The notes under the pieces: model-generated
The model's database searches: none
Told to the model about the DNA's origin: nothing
What the model saw: the letters and a program-made list of their open reading frames with translations, nothing else
Source of the DNA: Glaciimonas immobilis
Lineage (GTDB): Bacteria > Pseudomonadota > Gammaproteobacteria > Burkholderiales > Burkholderiaceae_D
NCBI RefSeq assembly: GCF_011947285.1
Contig: NZ_JAAOZT010000002.1
Location: 558,001-622,000, forward strand
Reading direction: 5' to 3'
DNA: 64,000 nt
Shown: in pieces, positions 33,296 through 42,530 of the stretch
Numbering within the stretch: position 1 is the stretch's first letter
Layout of the letters: each line of letters begins with the position of its first letter
Made by a program: the position numbers and the translations under genes

Positions 33296-34489
33296 ATGAG
33301 TGGACCACTTAAAGGTATTCGTGTCATAGAAATCGGTACCTTGATCGCAGCACCGTTCGCTGCCCGCATGATGGGTGAATTCGGGGCTGAAGTGATTAAA
33401 ATCGAAGCGCCGGTCACTGGTGATCCCATTCGAAAGTGGCGCAAACTGTACGAGGGCACCTCGCTTTGGTGGTATCTGCAGTCACGCAACAAGAAATCGA
33501 TCTCGATTAATTTGAAATCGCCAGAAGGCATTGAGATCATCAAGCGCCTTGCCAGCAACGCTGACGTCCTGATCGAAAATCTAAAACCCGGTGCAATGGA
33601 GAAGTTAGGATTGGGTTGGGACGTGCTACATGCCCTGAATCCAAAACTAACCATGGTGCGGATTTCTGGTTACGGGCAAACTGGACCGTATAAGGATCGT
33701 CCCGGATTCGGCGCTATCGGCGAGGCCATGGGCGGCATCCGTTACACCACAGGAGAGCCAGACGGCGCTCCCGCGCGCGTCGGCATTAGCCTCGGCGACT
33801 CTCTGGCGTCGCTGCATGCGGTAATGGGCGCGTTGATGTCGATACTGCGTGTGAAGACCGGTCAGGGTGATGGTCAGGTTGTCGACGTGTCGCTGGTCGA
33901 AAGTGTCTTTAATTTGATGGAGAGTCTGGTTCCAGAATACGATCTGCTAGGGCATGTGCGTGAGCGTAGTGGTGGTGCATTGCCCGGTATTGCACCGTCT
34001 AATACTTATCCGACGCGCGACGGTGCTTACGTAGTTGTTGCTGGCAATAGCGATCCGATTTTCAAGCGCCTGATGCGCGCGATTGGTCGCGACGATCTGG
34101 CCGACGATCCGCATTTTGAACATAACGATGGTCGCGTAACTCAAGTAGGATTGCTGGATGCTGCGATTGCGGGGTGGACTTCTGCCAATTCAATCGAGAC
34201 CGTATTGGCGACGCTGGAACGCGCGAATGTCCCGGCCGGTCGTATTTACTCAGTCGCTGATATTATTGCCGATCCGCATTATCAGGCGCGCGACATGATA
34301 CTTTCGGCAGAATTGCCAGGCGGCGTGAAGATAAAAATGCCCGGCATCGTCCCTAAATTGTCGGAAACTCCGGGTCAGGTTAATTGGCAAGGTCCTGCGC
34401 TCGGTGCACATACAACAGAGGTATTGACTGATCTAGGATTTGCGGAGATTGATATACAAAGATTAAAAGAGAGGGGAGTTGTTCAATGA
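33296..34489 (+). CDS. CaiB/BaiF-family CoA transferase
   Basis: A class III CoA transferase of 397 residues. Conserved features are GIRVIEIGTLIAAPFAARMM, EFGAEVIKIE, RNKKSISINLKSPEG, the FGAIGEAMGGIRYTTGEPDG loop, and the Asp in GISLGDSLASLHAV that matches the catalytic aspartate position. Members move CoA between dicarboxylic or hydroxy acids. The specific substrate is unclear and no acyl-CoA ligase or dehydrogenase lies beside it. The ribosome site AGAAGGAGA is excellent. The terminus is normal for the family. Confidence 0.93.
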   Translation: MSGPLKGIRVIEIGTLIAAPFAARMMGEFGAEVIKIEAPVTGDPIRKWRKLYEGTSLWWYLQSRNKKSISINLKSPEGIEIIKRLASNADVLIENLKPGAMEKLGLGWDVLHALNPKLTMVRISGYGQTGPYKDRPGFGAIGEAMGGIRYTTGEPDGAPARVGISLGDSLASLHAVMGALMSILRVKTGQGDGQVVDVSLVESVFNLMESLVPEYDLLGHVRERSGGALPGIAPSNTYPTRDGAYVVVAGNSDPIFKRLMRAIGRDDLADDPHFEHNDGRVTQVGLLDAAIAGWTSANSIETVLATLERANVPAGRIYSVADIIADPHYQARDMILSAELPGGVKIKMPGIVPKLSETPGQVNWQGPALGAHTTEVLTDLGFAEIDIQRLKERGVVQ

Positions 34490-34983
34490 CGGCCGATTTC
34501 GCCTAACCCCCACTTTGTCAAGGCATTGGCGGCACGCGAAGGATCTCAGTAAAAAAACGCGTGAGTTTGCAGCCTGGCTGATGACACCGGCGGCAGGGTT
34601 TGTTTATTCATTTGTCTGATAGGAGTAATCAGAACGCCGCCGATGTTTACATTTGCTTAGCGAAGATCGGCAGATGATTGTAAACGAACGATAGTCAGCG
34701 GGGGAGCTGACGGATAACGTTGAAATGGATGGCGTTCTCGACGGTATTCATTTGAAATATTTACATTTTAATCATAATTATAATAGTTAATTAAATATTA
34801 AAATTTATGTGACCGATCTAATGCAATGCAGTTAACCAGCGCTTAACGGCTTTCTTATTTCTGTAAATGGCGATTGTTTCTGTAAAATAATAAAAATTCT
34901 AAACAAGTATGATAACGCGTGACTTCTATCTAATGAGGTCGCTTTGATTACTTATTGCATTTACAGCGATTGCACAAAATATA
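34490..34983. other. AT-rich intergenic region upstream of the diguanylate cyclase
   Basis: These 494 bp contain no supported gene. The part from 34741 to 34930 is strongly AT-rich and probably holds the promoter of the diguanylate cyclase gene. Confidence 0.5.
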
Positions 34984-36546
34984 ATGGGTTGGAAAGACGA
35001 ACGACTGCCTTACACCGCGTCAGCTGCAAAAAGAATGTCCATTACCTGGTTAGCAGGATTCTTTGTGGTTCTGGTATGTGTTTCGCTGGTTTTTGTAGAC
35101 GGTTTGCGTAGCTGGACGGCGCGTACAACACAGTTGCACGAAATGGACATTGCCACTTCCAATATGGCGCGCGCAATAGCCCAGCAAGCCGACGACACCA
35201 TAAAAGAAGCAGATACGGTGTTGGTGGGACTGGTTGAGCGAATCCAGACCGATGGAGTAAATCCAGCCGCACTCGGGCGGCTGCACGCTTTGCTGGCGGT
35301 TCGGGTTGCTGCGTTACCGCAGTTAAATGGCATTTTTTTATACGATGAAAATGGTCGTTGGCTAACCAACTCCCGAGCTTCGCCCGTATCGGATTTGAAT
35401 AATTCCGATAGGGACTATTTCATTTACCACCGCACACATGGGGAACCGCGGCCATACATTGGACTGCCTATTCGTAGTCGCTCCACGGGCGAATGGATCA
35501 TAACCTTGTCGCGCAGGATAAACCATGCCGACGGCAGTTTTGCGGGAGTGGCGCTGGCAACAATCAATATCAGTTACTTCAATAAGTTTTACGAGAGCTT
35601 CGACATTGGTCGACATGGCGCGATAACCCTGGCCTTGGATGGGGCTGTCATGTTGACCCGGCGCCCTCTTTTGAAAGACTCCATCGGTAAAAATATTTCA
35701 AATTATCCTCTGTGGAGATATGTAGTTGATGCGCAAGGAGGTGCCGGAACGGTAATTTTAAAATCGGCACTGGATGGCGTAAAAAGGTTGTATAGTTTTC
35801 GACGTCTTGACCGCTATCCTCTTTTTGTTTCAGTTGCTTTGTCTCAGGATGAGATTCTCGCAGACTGGCGTGCAGACACTTACTTGCATTCAGCAGGCGT
35901 ACTTATCTTGCTGATCGTGCTGGTGCTATTGGGATTTTATTTAATCCGTCAAATCAAGGTGCGTGAAGAAGCAGAGGCAGAAATCGTTCGCGCAAGGGAC
36001 GCTTTAGAGTTACTGAATCATGCGCTGCAACGGCAAACGTTGCAAGATGAGCTGACAGGGCTGTCCAATCGGCGCCATTTTGATATTGCGCTTGAAAAGG
36101 AGTTTAGTCGTGCAACGCGTAATGTCAGTTCACTCGCGCTGATCATGATAGATGTAGATTGCTTCAAGCAATATAACGATCTGTACGGGCATGTCGCCGG
36201 CGATGAATGTTTGCGGCGCATTAGCGCCATCATTAGGTCAGGGCAACGCAGGCCCGGCGACGTGGCGGCCAGATATGGCGGCGAGGAGTTGAGCGTTTTA
36301 TTGCCCGGAACCGACATGGATGGCGCACTATTAATTGCTGAAAATATCCGTCTGTCGATTGCCAGCCTTGCCATTGCGCACGCAGGGTCCCCCTTGGGTA
36401 TTGTGACGATTAGTGCTGGTATTGATGTTTTGATACCCGTCCGTCATAAGAATAATGCCCTGCAACTGTTACAGGCTGCCGATAAGGCCCTATATGCTGC
36501 AAAGACCGGTGGACGGAATCGCGTTTGCTGCAGCGTTCCTCCTTAA
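34984..36546 (+). CDS. Membrane diguanylate cyclase with periplasmic dCache/PDC sensor
   Basis: A protein of 520 residues. Helix 1 (ITWLAGFFVVLVCVSLVFVD) is near 18-38. A periplasmic PDC/dCache sensor follows at about 45-300 (NGIFLYDENGRWLTNSRA, NSDRDYFIYHRTH, YIGLPIRSRSTGEWIITLSR). Helix 2 is near 305-325 (LHSAGVLILLIVLVLLGFYL), then a short coiled linker. The GGDEF domain occupies 350-515: DELTGLSNRRHFD, the active site GGEEL and an intact inhibitory I-site RPGD five residues before it. It makes c-di-GMP in response to an extracellular ligand. No ribosome site at the first ATG; an ATG at 35035 is possible. Confidence 0.93.
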   Translation: MGWKDERLPYTASAAKRMSITWLAGFFVVLVCVSLVFVDGLRSWTARTTQLHEMDIATSNMARAIAQQADDTIKEADTVLVGLVERIQTDGVNPAALGRLHALLAVRVAALPQLNGIFLYDENGRWLTNSRASPVSDLNNSDRDYFIYHRTHGEPRPYIGLPIRSRSTGEWIITLSRRINHADGSFAGVALATINISYFNKFYESFDIGRHGAITLALDGAVMLTRRPLLKDSIGKNISNYPLWRYVVDAQGGAGTVILKSALDGVKRLYSFRRLDRYPLFVSVALSQDEILADWRADTYLHSAGVLILLIVLVLLGFYLIRQIKVREEAEAEIVRARDALELLNHALQRQTLQDELTGLSNRRHFDIALEKEFSRATRNVSSLALIMIDVDCFKQYNDLYGHVAGDECLRRISAIIRSGQRRPGDVAARYGGEELSVLLPGTDMDGALLIAENIRLSIASLAIAHAGSPLGIVTISAGIDVLIPVRHKNNALQLLQAADKALYAAKTGGRNRVCCSVPP

Positions 36547-36781
36547 CTATCAAGCAACCATAATCTGGTGAAATAGTCGCGTCCATTAAATTAGTTTTGT
36601 GCGAGACTGTGATCCAGGATCGCTCAACTTAAGATTAAATCTACATCATACTTTGCGTCATGATGTGGCTTTAAAAGTTGCTCTAAACTTTAAAGCGCGC
36701 AGACATAAGCTCTAAATACCCCGGTTACCAAACGGGGCGTTCGATACCAGAAACCGCCATTGAATACCGAGGTTAAAGGCA

Positions 36782-37315
36782 TTAACGCAGTTGCTCCCTT
36801 ATTCGATTGTTCCAGTTGCTTTTTGCAAAAAGATCGAATATGGTTTTCTGTTCGGTACTCAACCCGGTATAAAACGTTTTTGTAATCAATGCGATCTGAC
36901 TCATGGAGTCCGCATTTAAACGGATTATCGTGGCGATCTTTTCCATCTTATCCGGCGTTGGCAAGTTCTCATAATCCGTTCCGAGCGCGTTCTTTGTTTT
37001 TTCTTTTGACTGGGCCCGCAATGCTGCCTGCGCATTCAGATCACGCGAGAACGACTCCCATGCCGCTTCCTGCGATGGCTTAAGATTTAACTTCTGCTTC
37101 AGATCGGCTAAACGCTTCAAATCGGCTAAACGTTTCTGGGTGGCCAAACGCGTCAGTGTTGCAGGCGTAGCCTCTTTAGGCGAGCCTATGGTGGGGACGC
37201 TCGCACTGTTGCTCTTATTTGTCACAGCTGACGCCTCTTGCGCGGACGCAGCGGCGCTTGCGCTCCCGAACAGTATTGCAGATAAAAGACATACTACAGA
37301 AGTTGATTTTTTCAT
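36782..37315 (-). CDS. Exported LTXXQ/Spy-like protein
   Basis: A protein of 177 residues. Its signal peptide is about residues 1-25 (SVVCLLSAILFGSASAAASA). The mature part is alpha-helical: RLADLKRLADLKQKLNLKPS followed by QEAAWESF, then PTPDKMEKIATIIRLNADSM and FYTGLSTEQKTIFDLF, the pattern of Spy/CpxP-type LTXXQ proteins. In this family such proteins are periplasmic chaperones or stress proteins. Two adjacent RLADLK copies are encoded by an 18-bp tandem duplication (37103-37138). The ATG has AGGGA upstream. It seems monocistronic. Confidence 0.82.
   Translation of the reverse strand: MKKSTSVVCLLSAILFGSASAAASAQEASAVTNKSNSASVPTIGSPKEATPATLTRLATQKRLADLKRLADLKQKLNLKPSQEAAWESFSRDLNAQAALRAQSKEKTKNALGTDYENLPTPDKMEKIATIIRLNADSMSQIALITKTFYTGLSTEQKTIFDLFAKSNWNNRIREQLR
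37103..37138. repeat. 18-bp tandem duplication in the Spy-like gene
   Basis: Two adjacent 18-bp units beginning ATCGGCTAAACG (37103 and 37121) differ at three positions and encode two RLADLK hexapeptides. The reading frame is preserved. Confidence 0.8.
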
Positions 37316-38128
37316 TTGACGTTAATCCCTAATGTTTGCTATTTATTCGTTATTCAAAAATACGTTTTGTGATGCTGGTGCCGCGAACAACTCGCACTCT
37401 GACTAAAATAATATTCACATAGTTGGTTGTTAATTTAGCTCAGCGGGCGGGGTCAACTGTAATAAACGATCATTATCCATGCAGGTTGATAATATTTACA
37501 ACCCGTTACAAAGTGAACTAGACAACTTCCAGGCCTTGGTGCGTACCAATTCTCCCATCAATGGCGAACGAAAAAATCCTTAAATTTTACTTGTAGCCGT
37601 CACGCTTAGGTGGACATTTCGCTCAAGGCAAAATGCAAACATCGTTAAATTAATTTTTTCAGAATGTGTAATTTCCGCGTAGGTCTCCAATTTTTCCTCA
37701 TTTTCAGATAATTCTCGGTCCATTTTCAGATAAGTCTTAGATACTTTCCGTAAATATTTCCGTAGGATTATTAACACCAATTGCCATTTGCGTGCTGAAA
37801 AATAGGATTTTTCGCCCCTATTTAAATTTGTTGTCGACTTTAGTTGGCTGAATTTCTTCGCCACAAAGACACCCATGCTTAGTCGGGCAGAGATGCCGTC
37901 GGAATAGATTTTTTGCCACCGTCCACGCATCCGGTTTTGACCGTATGCGATGCCGCTTACCAGTTTTCAATTCGTAAAAACTTTTTTGGAAAGCTTAATT
38001 TTATAAACAAGTGAAAGGAGCCAACGGCATAGCCGAGTTCGAATTATGACCGCGATTGTGAGTAATGCGCCGGGCACTACAACTGGAAGAGATCTATTTA
38101 TAAATTCAATTAAAATTTGGGGGAACAG
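37316..38128. other. 813-bp region without a convincing gene, upstream of the porin
   Basis: A minus-strand open frame at 37580-37930 (116 codons) is Lys/Ser/Ile-rich, has no recognisable motif and no strong ribosome site, and I do not call it. The right end holds the porin promoter and leader. The region is AT-richer than flanking genes. Confidence 0.45.
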
Positions 38129-39310
38129 ATGAAAAGAATCATGTTAGCAGCAGGGTTGTTGGGGGCGATGACCAACCTGGCACTGGCGCAAAGCAACGTT
38201 ACAATTTATGGCATTGTGGATCTGGGTATCAACTACACCGATAACGTTCGCGGAAATACACTAACGCAGCTACAAAGTGGTAACGCCAGCGGTAGTCGTA
38301 TAGGCTTTAAGGGTAGCGAGAACCTCGGTAGCGGATTAAGCGCAGTGTTCCAACTGGAAAATGGTTTTAACGCCGACAACGGACGCATGGGGCAAGGTGG
38401 TCGCTTGTTTGGCCGTATGGCGTTTGTTGGTCTCAGTAGCGCCAGTGCGGGGAGGTTGACGCTTGGGCGCCAAGCCGATGCGCTGGGCGACTATCCTGGA
38501 GGGCTGACAGCCAACAACAGTTGGGGAGGTACCCTTTTTACCCACCCGTTCGATAACGATACCAGCGGCTCTTTCACGCTTGAAAATTCTCTTAACTACA
38601 CCAGTCCGACGATGAATGGTCTCACATTTAGTAGCGCTATCGGATTGGGTGAACAAGCAGGATCTTTTTCGCAAAACAGTACCTACAGCTTTGGTATGCG
38701 TTACAACAATGGCCCGCTGACGCTGGCCGCCGGGTTTATTAACCTGAACCATCCGGGCATGAAAGGTGGAGTTCCATCGCAAATCGATACGGGCTCTATT
38801 TCCAACGCAGATGTTAACTTTGTTTCTGATCACCAGCAGACAATAGGGCTTGGCGCTGGTTATGTAGTGGGCGCGGCCGCGATTAATATGATCTACTTCC
38901 ATACCAAAATTAAGAATCCGGTCGGGTTGCAAAGTTTTCCCGGGCAATCTGAAAACGTTGACCCTTATTTGCAGCGATTATCCGGAATAGAATTTAATAA
39001 TTTCGAAATCAATAGTATGTACAAATTAAGCCCCTCATTTTCGTTGGGGACAATGTACACCTACACTCAGGGAAGTGCGCAGATGGCGGAAGGTGGTAGG
39101 CGCGTCAAACCCGTCTGGCATATGTTGGGCGCGATGCTTGATTATAATTTATCTAAACGCACCGATATTTACACGCAGGTTGCGTATCAACGCCGGGCAG
39201 GACAGCGCACAGGCACAGATCTCGATAGCGCGCATATTGCCGGCACCGCCAATATATCCTCTTCTAACCAACAAGGGGTTGTGCGCGTAGGGTTGCGTCA
39301 TCGGTTTTAA
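38129..39310 (+). CDS. OmpC-type general porin
   Basis: A protein of 393 residues from the ATG at 38129, with GGGGGAACAG before it. Its signal peptide is residues 1-20 (MKRIMLAAGLLGAMTNLALA), cleaved before QSNVTIYG. The mature barrel starts VTIYGIVDLGINY and has SRIGFKGSENLGSGLSAVFQ then LENGF, GRLFGRMAFVGLSSASAGRL and the terminal strand QQGVVRVGLRHRF with C-terminal Phe, the betaproteobacterial porin signature. It forms a trimeric outer-membrane diffusion channel. Complete; bordered downstream by a bidirectional terminator. Confidence 0.95.
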   Translation: MKRIMLAAGLLGAMTNLALAQSNVTIYGIVDLGINYTDNVRGNTLTQLQSGNASGSRIGFKGSENLGSGLSAVFQLENGFNADNGRMGQGGRLFGRMAFVGLSSASAGRLTLGRQADALGDYPGGLTANNSWGGTLFTHPFDNDTSGSFTLENSLNYTSPTMNGLTFSSAIGLGEQAGSFSQNSTYSFGMRYNNGPLTLAAGFINLNHPGMKGGVPSQIDTGSISNADVNFVSDHQQTIGLGAGYVVGAAAINMIYFHTKIKNPVGLQSFPGQSENVDPYLQRLSGIEFNNFEINSMYKLSPSFSLGTMYTYTQGSAQMAEGGRRVKPVWHMLGAMLDYNLSKRTDIYTQVAYQRRAGQRTGTDLDSAHIAGTANISSSNQQGVVRVGLRHRF

Positions 39311-39593
39311 TATGGAATCGGTTTAACCATAAAACTGTCAGGCTTTCTTACGGAAATACATGCGGAGTCGGGCCTGAGCAATTAACGGCTCGCCCCGCTA
39401 ATAACGCCCTGTAGTTTAATCAAGACCGGTTGCTGGTTAGTGAACGGAATTGGTCCGCGACCAATCTTCTCTCTCATGGTCTCTCGACGCAGCATAAAGA
39501 AGATTATCGTTGGGAAGTGTGTAGGTGATCGCAAACGGTAACTGCCAACCACCGGTACGCATTTGAATATGCTCTTAACGACATGGAAGTCGA

Positions 39594-39632
39594 TAAAAAA
39601 AGCGCTATCAATGGATAGCGCTTTTTTATTTT
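39594..39632. terminator. Bidirectional rho-independent terminator
   Basis: AGCGCTATC (39601-39609) pairs perfectly with GATAGCGCT (39614-39622) around a four-base loop, flanked by an A-run on the left and TTTTTTATTTTTT on the right. It can end both the plus-strand porin transcript and the minus-strand gene ending at 39681. Confidence 0.9.
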
Positions 39633-39680
39633 TTCTGACCGAAAACTATCGATCATTGAGGGCTTACACCCTAACGCGTG

Positions 39681-39977
39681 TTAAAGCTCCGCACTCTGAT
39701 CCAAGCTATAAATAGCGTCGTAACCATTTTTTTCACGATCACTTTCTTGTAGATCGTCGACTAACCCGATGTCGTCCAGTTCTTCGCATGCATTAAGGTA
39801 TTGATTGTCAGTGGTTGCACCGATCACTCTGTATATTTCCTGGTCGGCGTTAAGGATGCCGATTAGTTTGTATTCTTGTCTGACGATGTTGAGGTCCACC
39901 ACGGACACCAACAAATTAGTCATGATGATTTTGTCGAATTCAGGGATGCTGTAGTCGCCGACTAGTGCTGTTTTCAA
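39681..39977 (-). CDS. Hypothetical small acidic protein
   Basis: A 98-residue protein starting with TTG at 39977, which has AGAGGA about 6 bases upstream. The sequence (MKTALVGDYSIPEFDKIIMT ... YDAIYSLDQSAEL) is acidic toward the C-terminus (CEELDDIGLVDDLQESDREK). No domain was recognised. It ends 59 bp before a bidirectional terminator, which supports it being a real transcription unit. Confidence 0.55.
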   Translation of the reverse strand: MKTALVGDYSIPEFDKIIMTNLLVSVVDLNIVRQEYKLIGILNADQEIYRVIGATTDNQYLNACEELDDIGLVDDLQESDREKNGYDAIYSLDQSAEL

Positions 39978-40312
39978 TCTAATCCTCTTGTGTATTGATA
40001 TTGCCGGTGTTTGCCTGCGTGTACTTGGCGTTGTTAACGCTTGTTTTTTGCCAACTTTAATTAATTATTATTGCTGAGTTAGTGGTGGCACATCGATGCT
40101 GGCCCATTTGCGCAATACCGAGCACATTCTAAAGCCTCGTATGCGCAACCTCCCACGTAAAACGCTTATATGCCCTCAGCCGCAATAACGCACAATTTTA
40201 CCTTCACAGCAGCCTTGGCGGGGCACATTTGTATTAATTGCCGACTGTCCTGTTGTGGGGATGTTTCTTTGGCAAATATTTCTAACATTTTTGGGCCTTT
40301 ATCAGACGAAAA
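39978..40312. other. Intergenic region, nothing recognised
   Basis: These 335 bp lie upstream of the small acidic-protein gene and downstream of the exported 96-residue gene, both on the minus strand. No gene, repeat or terminator was recognised. Confidence 0.45.
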
Positions 40313-40603
40313 TTAACATTTACCGAAAAACATTTTCGTCTGTGTTTCTTTGCGCTGCTGATTAATCCAGTCCTGCGATTCTGCAGGGCGCTTGTTTTCA
40401 AATGGTGTTCCACGATCCAGTAAACGCTGTTGTTCTAATTTATCCAGTTCGTTGATACGATCCCTTAAATGTTGGCAATCAACCGCGGTCGCATTTCCTG
40501 GCGCTTCAATTGTCGCGCGAGTGGCATTAGTTTGCGCCTGCGCAACAGATGCCAAAACCGACAGGCCGAGTGCCAAACAGAAAGTCATGAGAATTTTCAT
40601 CAT
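40313..40603 (-). CDS. Small exported protein of unknown function
   Basis: A 96-residue protein with a clear signal peptide (MMKILMTFCLALGLSVLASV, cleavage near VAQA). The mature part has two cysteines, one early (AVDCQHLRDRINELDKLEQQ) and one at the very C-terminus (FFGKC), which could form a disulfide. The middle is a charged helix (RLLDRGTPFENKRPAESQDW). It follows the GspE/PilB-type gene on the same strand by 30 bp and may share its transcript. No domain recognised. Confidence 0.65.
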   Translation of the reverse strand: MMKILMTFCLALGLSVLASVAQAQTNATRATIEAPGNATAVDCQHLRDRINELDKLEQQRLLDRGTPFENKRPAESQDWINQQRKETQTKMFFGKC

Positions 40604-40632
40604 AAGTTTATTCGATAAGATATTGAAGGAAG

Positions 40633-42438
40633 TTACGTTAGTGCCGAAGTCACTTTAAATACTTCTTCCGCGGTAGTAACGCCTTCGATAATTTTAAATG
40701 CGCCAGCAACGCGCAATGGTTTCATGCCGTCAGCAATACTCTGCTGTCTTAACGCCTGAATATTGGTCTCCGCCTGAATCATTTTAGAGAATGAGGCCGT
40801 GATTGTCAGCAGTTCATACAGCCCGGTACGCCCGCGATAGCCGGTTTGGCGGCACTCGGGACAGCCAACCGGTTGATAGACAAATTGGGGCTTGGGAATG
40901 GGCAAATTTTTCACAAGATTTTGCCATACTTCGTCGGTGATCGTCCCGTCAGCACTTTTGCAATGGAGACATAAAGTGCGCACAAGTCGTTGGGCCATTA
41001 TGCCGATCATGGTGCTTTCCAGCAAATAGTAAGGCACGCCGAGTTCCAGTAGTCGCATGATTGCCGACGGAGCATCGTTAGTATGCAAAGTGGATAACAC
41101 TAGATGCCCGGTCAGCGCGGCCTGAATGGCCATTTCTGCGGTGGCAAGATCGCGGATCTCGCCGACCATAATAATGTCTGGATCCTGGCGCATCAAGGCG
41201 CGTACGCCATCTGAAAAAGTCAAATCGATGCTCTGATTTATTTGCATCTGGTTGAAGGCGGGTTCGACCATTTCAATCGGGTCTTCAACCGTGCAGACGT
41301 TGACCTCCGAGGTCGCCAGCGCTTTTAGCGTGGTATAAAGTGTGGTTGTTTTACCTGATCCTGTCGGGCCAGTGACTAGAATGATACCGTGTGGCCTTTT
41401 GGTGAGGGCATCCCAACGCATTGCATCCTCGGCGGGAAACCCTAACTCGGGCAATGTCTTAACAACTACTTCTGGATCGAAAATCCGCATCACCAATTTT
41501 TCACCGAAGGCGGTAGGCAAAGTGGATAAACGTAACTCTACCTCTTGTCCGTCAGCGGTCAGCGTTTTTATGCGCCCATCTTGCGGGCGGCGTTTTTCAA
41601 TAACGTCCATGCGGCCCAGCAATTTGATGCGCGCCGTCATGGCGATCATCACAATCGCGGGAACCTGATACACCTGATGGAGCACGCCATCAATGCGGAA
41701 CCGGATAGCGCTAAAATCTCGTTTAGGCTCCATGTGGATATCGGACGCCCGTTGCTCAAATGCATATTGCCATAACCAATCGACGATATTGACGATATGC
41801 CTGTCATTGGCGTCTACATGTTTATTGGCTTTGCCCAGTTCGACTAATTGTTCGAAGTTATTGCGTAATGATAATTCCTGGCCGCCAGATTTATGCGCGC
41901 TCTTGATCGACCTTGCCAACGTAAAAAATTGCGTGATGTACTGGCTGATATCAACCGGATTTGCAATCACCAGCTTGATGGAACGCCGCGTTATCTTAGC
42001 AATTTCCGGTTCCCATTCAGTGCGGAACGGCTCTGCGGTTGCGATAACAAGTTCGGTCGCAGTTAGCGCAACTGGCAATATATTAAACCGTGCGGCATAC
42101 GTCGCAGACATAACGTCTGCCACTTTGGCGAAGTCGATCTTAAGCGGATCAATGCGATAAAAAGACAAGCCGACCTTGCGCGCCATCCATTCGGTCAGCC
42201 ACTCCAGCGTGAGGGCCCGGGGCGGCGTCTGGGCGGTAAGACGTTTGCATTGCGCCACGGCGCTTAACGGATGAATAGCGATAGTAGCGTTGCGGAAAAT
42301 GCTTTGCGCCTGCGCATAAAAATCTTTGGCATCGTCTCTAAGGACCGTGCCATCTGCCACCAGCCAGGTAAAGATTTGCTGCAAGTCAAGTGTTTTCGGC
42401 GCAATCTTGTTTAAACCGTTATTCATCGTTTCGTTCAT
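40633..42438 (-). CDS. GspE/PilB-family type II secretion/type IV pilus ATPase
   Basis: A protein of 601 residues. The N-terminal T2SSE_N-like region covers about residues 30-160. The ATPase core follows: VDWLWQYAFEQRASDIHMEP, RFRIDGVLHQV, Walker A GPTGSGKTTTLYT, the Asp box VNVCTVEDPIE, Walker B DPDIIMVGEIRDLATAEMAI, and the His box LVLSTLHTNDAPSAI. A zinc-finger-like Cys set is at LCLHCK and CPECRQTGYRGR. It is a hexameric motor for pilus or pseudopilus assembly. No pilus or secretion genes adjoin it, so the system it drives lies elsewhere. Confidence 0.93.
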   Translation of the reverse strand: MNETMNNGLNKIAPKTLDLQQIFTWLVADGTVLRDDAKDFYAQAQSIFRNATIAIHPLSAVAQCKRLTAQTPPRALTLEWLTEWMARKVGLSFYRIDPLKIDFAKVADVMSATYAARFNILPVALTATELVIATAEPFRTEWEPEIAKITRRSIKLVIANPVDISQYITQFFTLARSIKSAHKSGGQELSLRNNFEQLVELGKANKHVDANDRHIVNIVDWLWQYAFEQRASDIHMEPKRDFSAIRFRIDGVLHQVYQVPAIVMIAMTARIKLLGRMDVIEKRRPQDGRIKTLTADGQEVELRLSTLPTAFGEKLVMRIFDPEVVVKTLPELGFPAEDAMRWDALTKRPHGIILVTGPTGSGKTTTLYTTLKALATSEVNVCTVEDPIEMVEPAFNQMQINQSIDLTFSDGVRALMRQDPDIIMVGEIRDLATAEMAIQAALTGHLVLSTLHTNDAPSAIMRLLELGVPYYLLESTMIGIMAQRLVRTLCLHCKSADGTITDEVWQNLVKNLPIPKPQFVYQPVGCPECRQTGYRGRTGLYELLTITASFSKMIQAETNIQALRQQSIADGMKPLRVAGAFKIIEGVTTAEEVFKVTSALT

Positions 42439-42530
42439 CGCGTTTCATTGGCTGGTCGGTTTAAGTCCCGTCTGTCGGCAAAGCTATTTTAGTCCGCCTT
42501 CATGTTCACGCATATTTAGTTCGCCAACTT

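Noticed and set aside
36716-36740. CCCCG...CGGGG hairpin between the diguanylate cyclase and Spy-like genes
   Set aside because: Five pairs only and no T-run in either direction, so not called as a terminator.
37580-37930. Minus-strand open frame of 116 codons before the porin
   Set aside because: No family resemblance, low-complexity Lys/Ser/Ile content and no convincing ribosome site; left as non-coding.
38336-38947. Minus-strand open frame of 203 codons
   Set aside because: Antisense to the porin; no motif.
41693-42160. Plus-strand open frame of 155 codons
   Set aside because: Antisense to the GspE/PilB-type ATPase; no motif.
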